Below are positions 53,828-62,816 of a stretch of 64,000 nucleotides of DNA, one piece after another. The translations under genes and the position numbers were made by a program. The DNA comes from DATFDN01 sp963756495 (GTDB lineage: Bacteria; Pseudomonadota; Alphaproteobacteria; Acetobacterales; Acetobacteraceae): contig CAVWNS010000002.1 of the NCBI GenBank assembly GCA_963756495.1, forward strand, positions 620,001 to 684,000, in the 5' to 3' direction. Below the pieces are notes generated by a model. That model made no database searches. It saw only the letters and a program-made list of their open reading frames with translations, and was not told the origin of the DNA. Numbering within the stretch: position 1 is the stretch's first letter; every line of letters begins with the position of its first letter.

Positions 53828-55072
53828 GTGGTGTCGGGAGCATCGATCGAGACGACGCTGGAGCTTTGGGCCTCGTCGCTGCGTGACGTCAAAGCGCGGA
53901 TGCGTTCGCTGTTCAAGCAGGAGCGGATGGCGGTCTCGGCCGGGCTTTTCCTGGATGGTCTGCTCGGCGAGGAACGGCGCAAGACCGGCTGGATGCGAGC
54001 GGAAGCGGCAGGTGATCCTGGCCCGTGGCGGCAACAGTCGGTGCTGGGACGCGGCCAATGGGACGCGGATGCTCTGCGCGACGTCGTGCGGGAGTATGTT
54101 GTTGAGGCGCTGAGTGACAGCGGCGCGGTGCTGGTCATCGACGAGACCGGATTCCTCAAGCAGGGCCGCGCGTCGTGCGGGGTTGCGCGGCAATACACGG
54201 GATCGGCGGGCAAGATCACCAACTGCCAGATCGGCGTGTTCGCCGCCTATGCCTCGCGCCACGGCCACGCCTTCATCGACCGAGCACTGTATCTGCCGAA
54301 AGCCTGGACCGACGACCCGGCCCGGTTGGCCAGCGCACATGTGCGAAGTGACATCAGCTTCGCGACCAAGCCGCGCATCGCCGTGCAGATGATCAAGCGT
54401 GCGTTGGCCGCGAACTTACCGTTCGCGTGGGTGGCCGCCGACGCCGTCTATGGCGTCGGCGAGGTCGAGCAGGTGCTGCGCCGGGCCGACCGTGGCTACG
54501 TGCTCGGGGTGACCGGCGCGCATCGGTTCCATTCCTGGGGCAAAAGACAACTGATCGCGGGTAGCGCCGAGGCGATCGCCGCGTCCCGGGCCACGGCAGA
54601 CTGGCAGCGCCTGTCGGCCGGGGCCGGGACCAAGGGGCCGCGCCTGCACGAGTGGTGCTACGTGGAACTCGCCGACCTCAAAGCCGGTGAGTTCGGCGGC
54701 GCGGAAGACGAGGCATGGACGCGCGGATTGCTGATCCGTCGCCATATCGCCAACGGCGAGATGGCATTCTTCTCGACCTGGTGTCCGACCGGAACCCCAA
54801 TCGCCACGCTGGTTGCCGTCGAAGGTCATCGTTGGTCCATCGAAGACAGCTTCGAGACCGCCAAGAACGAGCTTGGCCTCGATCACAATGAGACCCGGTC
54901 CTGGCACGGATGGCATCGGCACGTCTCGCTCGTGATGCTCGCCTTCGCCATGATGGCGATCATTCGCAACAAGGCCAATGCAGTGGCGGCCACGCCGAAA
55001 AAAACCCCGCCGAGGCGGATGCCGCGGACCCGGACCTCATCCGCTGGTCGGTCCAGGAAATCCGGCGCATAG
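53828..55072 (+). CDS. IS701 family transposase, copy B
   Basis: A 414-residue DDE transposase with all three acidic residues: AVLVIDETGFLKQGRASCG, FAWVAADAVYGVGEVEQVL and IEDSFETAKNELGLDHNETR. The frame ends at 55072 in a basic tail, but a conserved extension (LIRWSVQEIRRIATRLARRR and on to KAQL, ending 55188) lies in the -1 frame after a run of seven A at about 54999-55005. Copy A needs the same -1 shift at the same place. The start is GTG 53828 or 53831. Confidence 0.88.
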   Translation: MVSGASIETTLELWASSLRDVKARMRSLFKQERMAVSAGLFLDGLLGEERRKTGWMRAEAAGDPGPWRQQSVLGRGQWDADALRDVVREYVVEALSDSGAVLVIDETGFLKQGRASCGVARQYTGSAGKITNCQIGVFAAYASRHGHAFIDRALYLPKAWTDDPARLASAHVRSDISFATKPRIAVQMIKRALAANLPFAWVAADAVYGVGEVEQVLRRADRGYVLGVTGAHRFHSWGKRQLIAGSAEAIAASRATADWQRLSAGAGTKGPRLHEWCYVELADLKAGEFGGAEDEAWTRGLLIRRHIANGEMAFFSTWCPTGTPIATLVAVEGHRWSIEDSFETAKNELGLDHNETRSWHGWHRHVSLVMLAFAMMAIIRNKANAVAATPKKTPPRRMPRTRTSSAGRSRKSGA

Positions 55073-55188
55073 CAACGCGGCTTGCAAGACGACGCATCCA
55101 ACCCGCGCACATCATCGCCTGGTCACTCTGGAGACGGGCCCATCAAGCCGCCGCTCGTGCAGCTCACCATAGGAAAGCGCAACTGTAA
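54910..55188 (+). other. -1 frame C-terminal extension of the IS701 transposase
   Basis: Downstream of the A7 run this frame encodes LIRWSVQEIRRIATRLARRR, IQPAHIIAWSLWRRAHQAAA and a basic end. The equivalent in copy A is LIRWSVQDIRRIAVKLAQRR. Conservation between copies argues that it is part of the transposase, reached by frameshifting or lost by a base error. Confidence 0.6.
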
Positions 55189-55681
55189 TGCTAGGCTGGT
55201 GGGGTCCCCGCCAAGAGACACCGCCATGCCCCGCCTGCCGTCCCGCTTCGGCGCGATTATCCTAACCTTCGCGCCGGTGTTCGTGCAGCAGTGAACGTGG
55301 CGGCACGCTGAAGTGTTGCTGATCGGCGCGATCCTGGCGCCCGGCCAACGCACCGTGACGAGCCTGCTGCGCATCACGGGGCTGAGCCGGAACCGCTGCT
55401 TCGTCAACTACCACCGCGTGCTCAACCGTGCTGTCTGGAGTTCTCGGGCTGCATCGCGCCTGTTGCTGGGTTTGTTGATCACCGTCTTCGTGCCCACAGG
55501 AATAGTAGTGTTGGGCATCGACGACACGATCGAGCGCCGCCGCGGCAAGCGCATTGCGGCCAAGGGCATCTACCGCGACCCCGTGCGCTCCAGCCACGGC
55601 CACTTCGCCAAAGCCAGCGGCCTGCGCTGGCTGAGCCTGATGCTGCTCGCCCCGATCCCTTGGGCAGGACGGGTGTGGGCG

Positions 55682-55731
55682 GAGCTGGTCAAGGTTCCGG
55701 CCGCGTAGCGGCTGGAATACCAGCGGAGGGG
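55682..55731 (+). repeat. 50-bp palindromic insertion, copy 1
   Basis: The unit starts GAGCTGGTCAAGGTTCC and ends CCAGCGGAGGGG. GTTCCGGCCGC and GCGGCTGGAAT form an imperfect stem. It lies after GTGTGGGCG (VWA) and before CTGCCGTTC (LPF) of the IS-X transposase and adds a stop codon (TAG). Confidence 0.9.
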
Positions 55732-55850
55732 CTGCCGTTCTTGACTGCGCTCGCACCCTCGGAGCGCTACTGCCGCGAACGGAACAGGCAGCACAAGAAG
55801 CTGACTAACTGGGCGAGGCAGTTGGTTTTGCAGGTCCGCCGCTGGCTCCC

Positions 55851-55900
55851 TCCGCTGGCATTCCACCTGCTGCGCGGGCGGAACCTTGGCCAGCTCCGCC
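55851..55900 (-). repeat. 50-bp palindromic insertion, copy 2 (inverted)
   Basis: In reverse orientation to copies 1 and 3. The reverse complement contains GGCGGAGCTGGCCAAGGTTC and GGAATGCCAGCGGA. Removing 50 bp restores WLPGRELVVVGDSGF. The exact edges can slide by 4 bp because of matching flanks. Confidence 0.9.
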
Positions 55901-56237
55901 CGGGCGGGAGTTGGTGGTGGTTGGCGATAGCGGCTTCGCCGCCCTCGAACTCCTGGCAGCCCTTGCCCACTGCGGCGTGATCTGCATCACGCGCCTGCGC
56001 CTCGACGCCGCCCTTTACGACCCAGCGCCACCGCGACTGCCCGGCACGGTCGGGCGTCCCCGAACCGTGGGCAAACGCCTGCCGACCCCCGCCGAGGTGC
56101 TACTCGATGCGACCACGCCGTGGCAGCGCGTCACGGTGCCGGGCTGGTACGGCGAAGGCGAGCGCGTTGTCGAGATTCACTCGTCCACCGCCGTCTGGCG
56201 CCCCAGCGGAATGCCGGTCGTGCCGATCCGCTGGGCG

Positions 56238-56287
56238 GAGCCGCCCAAGGTTCCGCGCGCATGGCGCGCGGAATGGCGGCGGAGGGG
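56238..56287 (+). repeat. 50-bp palindromic insertion, copy 3
   Basis: Starts GAGCCGCCCAAGGTTCC and ends GGCGGAGGGG, with a better palindrome (TTCCGCGCGC/GCGCGCGGAA) than copy 1. It sits after TGGGCG (W-A) and before CTGCTGCGC (LLR), the same TGGGCG^CTG context as copy 1. Confidence 0.9.
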
Positions 56288-56760
56288 CTGCTGCGCGATC
56301 CCCAAGGCCGCTTCGACCCGCAGGCCCTGCTCGGCACCGGTCCCGCCCGCGACCCTCTTCAGATCGCCGTCTGGTTTGTCCAGCGCTGGCAGCTCGAAGT
56401 CACGTTCCGCGAGGTGCGCGATCACCTCGGGGTCGAGACCCAGCGGCAGTGGTCGGAGCTAGCTGTTGCACGCACCACGCCATGTTTGCTCGGCCTGTTC
56501 TCTCTCGTCGCGCTCCTGGCCGCGCGCCTGGGTTCCCAGGCACGCCTGAGTGTCGCGACCACCGCTCGGTATCGCAAGGAGCAGCCCACCTTCGCCGATA
56601 CCCTCGCCGCCATGCGGCGCGAGGTCTGGCGTGAACAGGGTTTCCGCACGTCGGGACGAGCGTCGGACCTGCGGAAACTCCGACCTACACTGCGCGAAGC
56701 TGTCGCCTACGCTCTCTGCTATGCCGCATGATCGCCGCCGAATGGCCAAAGTCGAGCTTA

Positions 56761-57713
56761 GAGCCTGTTTGAGTGCCTCGTTTGCGCCTCGGTCGCATCT
56801 ACTCCGCTGAGATCACGGATATCCGCCTGGCCGGGCGGAATGGAGTAAAGATGTGGACCAAGGCGCATCGGGCTCGCCATGAGGCGGGCCTGAAGGAGAT
56901 GGTGTCGACCTGCGCGGTCGAGGAGATGGCGCGGTGGCTGGAGCGAACGGACCCGCCGCGCAGCGAACGTGCAACACCTGCTCTGCCGGTGGTCAGCGCG
57001 ATCACCTGGCACTTGCGGGTGGGTGGAAGCTGGCGCGCTTTGCCGTGTGGGTTCCCGGCGTGGCGCACAGTGGATGGCTGGTTCCGCCGATGGCTGGAGC
57101 TGGGCCTGTTCGATCGCCTGCTGTGCGACATCGCTCGCCTGCGCCGCCAGGCAGCGGGACGCAAGGCGGAGCCCAGCCTCGGGGTCATCGACACCCAGAC
57201 GGTCAAATGCATCCCGGTGCGTGGTGCGCGCGGCTATGACGCGGCCAAGAGGGTGCGGGGAAGAGGGTGCGGGGGCGCAAGCGGGTCGCCCTGGTCGATG
57301 CCGATGGCACCTGGCTCGCCATCGCCGTCGTGTCGGCCTCGATGCAGGACCGCGACACGCTCCCCGCCCTCGATGCCGGCAAGGCGGAGTGGCCGAGCCT
57401 GCGCGAGGCGATCTTCGATGGCGCCTTCACCGCCGAGCGCTGCCGGGAATGGTGCGACCTGCACGGCATGCGCCATCGCGTCGTCGCGCGCGATCCCGAG
57501 CAAAAGGGCTTTGTCGCGCTCGCAGGTCGCTGGGTTATCGAGCGCAGCTTCGGCTGGCTGGTGCACTGGGGCGGGCTGCTCCGAGATCGCGCAGGCCGCC
57601 TGGATGTCGCCGCCGCTCGCCTCGCCTTCGCCGCCATCCTCTCCGGCGTCGAAACCTTGCTCAACCCAATGCCAATCCATGCCGTTGCAAGCTGAACCAA
57701 CTCAAACAGGCTC
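56761..57713 (+). mobile_element. IS5-type element C
   Basis: GAGCCTGTTTGAG (56761-56773) and its complement (57701-57713) are inverted ends; TA lies at 56759-56760 and 57714-57715. It abuts the right end of IS-X. The termini differ from element B, so the two IS5-type elements are different families members. Confidence 0.88.
56851..57695 (+). pseudogene. IS5 family transposase (element C), broken by a 14-bp duplication
   Basis: Joined frames give about 275 residues: MWTKAHRARHEAGLKEMV, then LGVIDTQTVKCIPVRGARGY (Asp), GRKRVALVDADGTWLAIAVV, and RWVIERSFGWLVHWGGLLRD (Glu). At 57247-57274 the 14-mer AAGAGGGTGCGGGG is present twice in tandem; deletion of one copy restores KRVRGRKRVALVD. It is therefore inactive as read. 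Confidence 0.85.
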
Positions 57714-57715
57714 TA

Positions 57716-58243
57716 AGTGCACCTTGGAGGGACCGAGGATTTATGTAACGAACATAGGTTCTGAGAGTTGCATCAAATCAGGATAACAAAGTATCAAAGT
57801 GCTGTGATCTGAGAGATTACAGATCGATCGGTTGACGTTAAGCAACCAGAAATCAGCCGTTCCACACCTGAAGGTAAAGCATCCTCAAGTGCCTTCCTCT
57901 TCGCGTCTAGGTGAGCGTAGAGTTGATCTCCTGTCTGTTATAGCAACTCGCCCCATCTCCGACGAACCATAATTGTGTCAAGCCTCACCAGTCTGGCAAG
58001 AATAGGTGTTTCGTCGAGAAACAGTTGATACGATTTTGCGTCTCGGCGCTCCGCTGCTTGATGGGCAAATCGTCTGAGCAAGCAATATGGCACGAAGTGG
58101 TCATCAGACGTGAACAGCACTTTTTCTTCTTTTTCTCTAAAATTCTAAAGTCAACATATCTATCCTGAGAGCAGTCCGACGCTCCAGGTCAGCATTGGAA
58201 ACGACTCAAATGGGGCAAGGGAGTCGCCGATCCAAGTTCGTCA
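57716..58243. other. AT-richer segment of possible foreign origin
   Basis: These 500-odd bases are clearly lower in G+C than the surroundings, with runs such as TTTTTCTTCTTTTTCTC near 58121. Only one short frame (57938-58120, minus) is open. No repeat ends or gene family recognised. It borders the right edge of the IS block. Confidence 0.5.
57938..58120 (-). CDS. Hypothetical short open frame
   Basis: A 60-residue frame beginning VLFTSDDHFVPYCLLRRFAH with GTG as start, A-rich bases before it, and ending VRLDTIMVRRRWGELL. It has composition unlike its neighbours and no recognised family. It may be the tail of a gene cut by the IS block or chance. Confidence 0.25.
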   Translation of the reverse strand: MLFTSDDHFVPYCLLRRFAHQAAERRDAKSYQLFLDETPILARLVRLDTIMVRRRWGELL

Positions 58244-58279
58244 GTCTGCTACAGCAGCCTGCCCGGAAGCGAGGCGTTT

Positions 58280-59424
58280 TCAGAACTGGTTTTCAGCCGC
58301 CACGCCGAGCATGACCTGCCCGACGGTTTCGAAGTGGAGTTGCCGCCCCTGAGCTTGCTGCGCGACCGTGTGCATGTCGCGCAGCCGGCGCTCGAACGGG
58401 TTCTCCTCGAACACCGCTGCGGACCCGGTAGCATGGTACAGGGTGTTGACCACCTCCCGCGACTGCTGGATCGCCCAGGTCGAAGCCAGTCGTATCATCG
58501 TCCTTTGCGTGTCGGTCATCTCGCCGTGCCGCTCGACATGCGCCCATGTCTCGTCCAGCGTGTCGTGCAGGAAAGCGCGGGCCGACCGCCAGCGTGCCTC
58601 GGACTGCGCGAGCTGGGACTGCACCACGTTGTTTTCCCGCATCCGCCGGCCGGCGCCCGAGAGACCTTATTGGCGGGCAGGGCGAGGAATGCGTCGATCA
58701 GGCCGCGCGCGATGCCCAGGCCGACGCCGGCGAACCCGGCGGAATAGAGCTGGCCGCTGGTGAAGCGGTACAGCGGCCCCCCTTCCCGGCGAAACCGTGG
58801 ATCGTCGCGATGCATGGCCCGCGCTTCGGGCACGAACAGATCCGTGACTGAATATTGGTTGCTGGCCGTGCCGCGCAGCCCGACCGTGTGCCAGATATCG
58901 GTCATGACGGCGCTGGATTTCGGGAATAGGAAGCTGCGCAGCTCCTTGGTGCCGGCAACGCGCATATGCGCGCCGAGCCAGGTGGCATTCTGGCTGCCGC
59001 TGGCGAAGCGCCAGGTGCCGGTGATGCAGAAGCCGCCGCCGACTGGCTGCGCCTCGTAGGGGCCGGGGGGTCCCCAAGCCAGGATGCCGTCGACCGGCCC
59101 GAACATCTCCCGCGCGATCGCCGGATCGAGATAGGCGGCCGACATCGCGCAGCCATTGCTCTGACAGACCACCCAGCCGACCGAGCCGTCCAGGCTCGCC
59201 AGCGCCTCGGTCACCTGGGCGAAGATGGAGGGGTGCAGTTCTATCCCGCCCAGCGAGGCGGGCTGCAACATGCGGAAGAATCCGCCCGCCTTCAGCGCGG
59301 TCACGATCGCCGGGGTCAGCCTGCGAATGCGGTTGACCTCATCCCCCTCGGCCGCGATCAGCGGAGCGAGCGCCCGTGCCCGTTCAAGCTGAGCCCGTTC
59401 AAGCTGAGGATGGGCTCCAGCCAT
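58280..59424 (-). pseudogene. Acyl-CoA dehydrogenase-fold flavin monooxygenase-like protein, one frameshift
   Basis: About 380 residues. The N-terminal part reads GGFFRMLQPASLGGIELHPS, GSVGWVVCQSNGCAMSAAYL and GGGFCITGTWRFASGSQNAT, as in the group containing DszC and HsaA-like reduced-flavin oxygenases and related dehydrogenases; the C-terminal helical domain carries RTMIRLASTWAIQQSREVVN. The two parts are in different frames, with the shift near 58655. ATG 59424 is chosen with AAAGG upstream; ATG 59442 and 59451 are alternatives. Substrate unknown. It is divergent from nhaC. Confidence 0.7.
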
Positions 59425-59602
59425 CACCTCGCCTTTGTTCATCCGATCCATGCCGAGCTGGCGCCAATGTCCCGATTCTGAAGTTTCTATACACATTAGG
59501 CGATGCGAGGTCAGCGCCCTCAACCCTTGTCGGACGCATCGTTCAGGAGTTCAATGTCTCGCGATCAATGGCACGCCGTTGACTCCCGTCGGAAGGAATA
59601 CC

Positions 59603-61081
59603 ATGCCGAACGATGCCCGATTGGAGTCCCAGACCGTCGGACGGCCGCCTTCGTTGCTCGACGCCCTCATGCCGGTCGTGGCTCTCCTGGTTCTGCTGAT
59701 CGGCTCCTATCTGCTGTTCGGCGGCAGTGCGACGAATGGGCCGAACCAGATCGCCCTGCTCACCGGCATGCTGATCGCCTTCGCCGTCGCCAGGAAGAAC
59801 GGGGTGGTGTTCGCGGGTTTGCTCCATGCGACGCTCGAAAGCGTCGCTACCGGGCTCGGTGCCATCTTCATCCTGCTCGCGGTGGGCGCCTTGATCGGCA
59901 CCTGGGCCATGAGCGGCACCATCGTCGCGATGGTCTATTACGGGATGGAGCTCCTGAGCCCGCATTATTTCTATGCGTCGGCGACCCTGCTATGCGCCGT
60001 CGTCGCGTTCTGCATCGGCAGTTCGTGGACAACCGCCGGAACGCTCGGGATCGGATTGATGGGGATCGCCTCCAATCTCGGGCTTTCGCCGGCAATCACC
60101 GCCGGCGCGGTAATATCCGGGTGCTATTTCGGCGACAAGGGCTCCCCGCTATCGGACACGGTCAACCTTACTACTGCGGCTGTAGGAGCGAACCTCTACG
60201 ACTTGCTCCGGGAGATATTCTGGACGTCCATCCCCGCGCTTGTGCTTACCCTCGGCATTTTCGCGTCGCTCGGTTCGCGTGGAACCCTCGACGTCTCGGG
60301 ACCGCTGAGCGGGCTCGAGCAGCATTTCAACATCTCGCTCTGGGCGTTCCTTCCCCTGGTTTTCGTGCTCGCACTCGCGATGCTGCGGGTCTCGCCCTTC
60401 GTTGCGATCTTTCTTGGCGCCCTGCTCGGCGGCGTGGTCGCTGACGTGCTGAACCCGCACGCCGTCATCGCGATGGCGGGCGACCCGTCGCTTTCTGTCC
60501 CTCTTGCCCTGATCAAGGGCGTATGGTCCGCGCTCGCCAACGGTCACCGCATCGACACCGGCGAACCAGCGATCGATACGCTTCTGTCACGCGGCGGCAT
60601 GGCAAGCATGCTTCCCACCGTTTGGCTCATCATCACGGCGCTGGCCTTCGGCGGGGCGGTCGAGCATGCCGGGCTTCTCTCGCGGCTGGTCGATCCGATC
60701 GTGCATCGGGCGCGCAGCATCGGCGCGCTGATCCTGTTCGCGGTGGTCAGCTGTATCATCACCAACGTCATCGCGGCCGATCAGTACATGGCCGTCGTGA
60801 TGCCGGGACGCATGTTCAAGGCGGCATTCGAGAGGCGCGGGTTGGCGCCCGTGGTGCTCTCGCGGGCGGTGATCGACACCGCCCCCGTCACCTCGGCACT
60901 CATCCCGTGGAACAGTTGCGGCGCCTTCATGGCCGCGACGCTCGGCATCGCGACACTCAGCTACGCCCCGTTCGCGTTCTTTTGCCTGCTCAACCCATTG
61001 ATCACCGTTCTGATAGGCTTTCTCGGTCTGCGCATGGTGCGGCTCGACCGTGCCGTTACCGAGCCGGCGGCATTGAGTTGA
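59603..61081 (+). CDS. nhaC: Na+/H+ antiporter NhaC family protein
   Basis: A 492-residue inner-membrane carrier with about 11-12 helices. Conserved pieces are FCIGSSWTTAGTLGIGLMGI, GAVISGCYFGDKGSPLSDT, ITNVIAADQYMAVVMPGRMF and TAPVTSALIPWNSCGAFMAA, all NhaC signatures (some members exchange malate/lactate). GGAAGGA is 6 bp before the ATG. The 3' end overlaps the PRC-barrel gene by 26 bp on the other strand. It borders the arginine deiminase genes, so a pH-related role is plausible. Confidence 0.9.
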   Translation: MPNDARLESQTVGRPPSLLDALMPVVALLVLLIGSYLLFGGSATNGPNQIALLTGMLIAFAVARKNGVVFAGLLHATLESVATGLGAIFILLAVGALIGTWAMSGTIVAMVYYGMELLSPHYFYASATLLCAVVAFCIGSSWTTAGTLGIGLMGIASNLGLSPAITAGAVISGCYFGDKGSPLSDTVNLTTAAVGANLYDLLREIFWTSIPALVLTLGIFASLGSRGTLDVSGPLSGLEQHFNISLWAFLPLVFVLALAMLRVSPFVAIFLGALLGGVVADVLNPHAVIAMAGDPSLSVPLALIKGVWSALANGHRIDTGEPAIDTLLSRGGMASMLPTVWLIITALAFGGAVEHAGLLSRLVDPIVHRARSIGALILFAVVSCIITNVIAADQYMAVVMPGRMFKAAFERRGLAPVVLSRAVIDTAPVTSALIPWNSCGAFMAATLGIATLSYAPFAFFCLLNPLITVLIGFLGLRMVRLDRAVTEPAALS

Positions 61082-61529
61082 GGGAAGCGATGGTGGCCCC
61101 CGGCAGGACGATCTCGGTGCCGAGTGGACCGCCCTCGGGCTGGGTTGCCGTCGCCGCGTCGGTGGAGGCGAGGTGGGCGGTGCCGAATGGCCCGGTCACG
61201 CCGGGGGCCGCGCTGGCGGTCACGCCGAAGCCAGCCGTCACATCGACCATTCCGGGCCGCGTCTCGAAACGCAATTGCCCATAGGGAACCGCTACCAGCC
61301 TCGGGCCGCTCTCCGCCCAGACTTCCGTCGCAATCACCGCCTGCGTGATCCTCCCGTCCGCTCCGACGATGATCCGAGCGATCGTGCCCAGGCGCTCGCC
61401 GGTATCGGAATAGATCGTCGCTCCGACGAGCGGCGCGGACTGGGCCGACGCCGGTTGCGCGATGGCGCGTCCGGCAGCCAAGGCGGCGAGCGCGACGGCG
61501 AGAATCGCAATTCCGCGCGTCCGTGTCAC
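61056..61529 (-). CDS. Exported PRC-barrel domain protein
   Basis: About 157 residues. A signal peptide (IAILAVALAALAAGRAIAQ) precedes a PRC-barrel domain (LVGATIYSDTGERLGTIARI, IVGADGRITQAVIATEVW, RLVAVPYGQLRFE). PRC-barrel proteins of this kind are periplasmic with unknown partners. GTG 61529 is used. It lies 4 bp after arcA on the same strand and so belongs to the arc operon. Confidence 0.8.
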   Translation of the reverse strand: MTRTRGIAILAVALAALAAGRAIAQPASAQSAPLVGATIYSDTGERLGTIARIIVGADGRITQAVIATEVWAESGPRLVAVPYGQLRFETRPGMVDVTAGFGVTASAAPGVTGPFGTAHLASTDAATATQPEGGPLGTEIVLPGATIASLNSMPPAR

Positions 61530-61533
61530 GGCG

Positions 61534-62800
61534 CTAGAACTCGACCGCGTCGCGCACAATCGGACAGGTCATGCAATGCCCACCGCCGCGCCCGCGACCC
61601 AACTCGGCGCCGACGATGGTGACGACCTCGACGCCAGCCTTGCGCAGCAGCGTGTTGGTGTGCGTGTTGCGGTCATAGGCGACGACCACGCCGGGCGACA
61701 GGCAGACCATGTTGTTGCCGCTGTCCCATTGGGCGCGCTGCGCGGCGTAGGGATTGCCGCCGGTCTCGACGACGCGAAGCTTCGGCAGATCGAGCGCCGC
61801 CGCGACCACCTCGACGAAGGTGCCCTGATCCTCCCGTAGCTCGATCCCCGGCGCCTTGTCGCTGGGATAGAAGGAGAACGCCTTGATCCGGTTCACGATC
61901 TCGGGGAACAGCGTGACCACGTCGCGGTCGCAGAACGTGAACACGGTGTCTAGATGCATCGCCGCGCGCAGCTTGGGCATCGCCGCGGCAATGACCCGCT
62001 TCGCCGCGCCCTTCTTGAACAGCGCCGCTGCCAGTTGGGCGATGGCTTGGTGCGACGTGCGCTCGCTCATGCCGACCAGCACCACGCCGTTGCCGATCGG
62101 CATGACGTCCCCGCCCTCCAGCGTTGCGGTGCCGTAATCGACTTCCGGATCGCCGTACCAGACCTGGAAATCGGACTGGGTGAAGCTGGGGTGGAACTTG
62201 TAGATCGCGGTGGCGAGAACCGTTTCCTCGTGGCGCGCCGGCCAGAAGAGCGGGTTCAGTGTTACGCCCCCATAGATCCAGCATGTCGTGTCACGCGTGT
62301 AGAGCGTGTTGGGCAGTGGCGGTAGGATGTACTCGTGCATCCCGGTGCTGGCCTCGACAAGCTTCAGCACCGCGTTGCCGTAAATGCCGGGGACCTCGAG
62401 CGTCGAGAGGCCGCCGATCAGATGCTCGGCGAGCTTGCGCGACGGCAGGCCGTCGAGGAACGAGCGGAGTCTCCTGGAGCAGCTCCAGCCCGACCTCGTT
62501 GGGAACGATCTGCTGGTCGAGGATCCACGTCTTCGCCGCCGGATTGTCGAGCGTCTCGGTCAGGAGATTGTGCATCTCCAGCACGTCCACCCCGCGGTCG
62601 CGCATCTTGGTTACGAAATCGAAGTGGTCGCGCTTGGCGTTGTCCACCCACAGCACGTCATCGAACAGAAGGTCGTCGCAGTTGGTCGGGGTCAGCCGCG
62701 TGTGAGCGAGGCCCGGCGAACACACCATGACCTTACGCAAGGTCCCGACTTCCGAATGAACGCCGAGGGGGACGCGTCCGGTCGCCTGAGCTTTCGCCAT
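61534..62800 (-). pseudogene. arcA: Arginine deiminase, one frameshift
   Basis: About 420 residues. Arginine deiminase hydrolyses arginine to citrulline and ammonia. Motifs include HSEVGTLRKVMVCSPG, LLFDDVLWVDNAKRDHFDFV, EGGDVMPIGNGVVLVGMSER, HLDTVFTFCDRDVVTLFPEI and the nucleophile Cys in GRGGGHCMTCPIVRDAVEF. One single-base shift near 62475 separates LELLQE from RSFLDGLPSRKLAEHLIGGL. All catalytic residues survive, so it may be a base error. It lies 16 bp after arcD. Confidence 0.88.
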
Positions 62801-62816
62801 GTCATTGTCCTTATTC

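Larger units (their letters stand above)
53767..55194 (+). mobile_element. IS701-type element, copy B, nested in IS-X
   Basis: The element is 53771-55190 (1420 bp) with inverted ends CATTACAGTTGCG and complement. CTAG is duplicated at 53767-53770 and 55191-55194. It lies in the leader between the IS-X left end and its transposase gene. Confidence 0.9.
55226..56731 (+). pseudogene. IS-X transposase, interrupted by three 50-bp elements
   Basis: A DDE_5-like transposase of about 450 residues. It begins MPRLPSRFGAIILTFAPVF, meets an in-frame TGA at codon 23, then continues VLLIGAILAPGQRTVTSLLR, GIDDTIERRRGKRIAAKGIY (Asp), GRELVVVGDSGFAALELLAA (Asp) and QRWQLEVTFREVRDHLGVET (Glu). Three 50-bp insertions at 55682, 55851 and 56238 each break the frame; deleting each restores it exactly (VWALPFLTA, WLPGRELVV, RWALLRDPQ). 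Confidence 0.85.
53714..56758 (+). mobile_element. IS-X: element with 18-bp perfect inverted ends, host of nested insertions
   Basis: AGCTCGACTTTGGCCATT (53714-53731) and its exact complement (56741-56758) bound a 3045-bp unit. Subtracting IS701 copy B with its CTAG duplication (1424 bp) and three 50-bp insertions leaves about 1.47 kb, a normal IS size, enclosing one transposase gene. The transposase is DDE_5-like; the IS family is not assigned with confidence. Confidence 0.8.
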
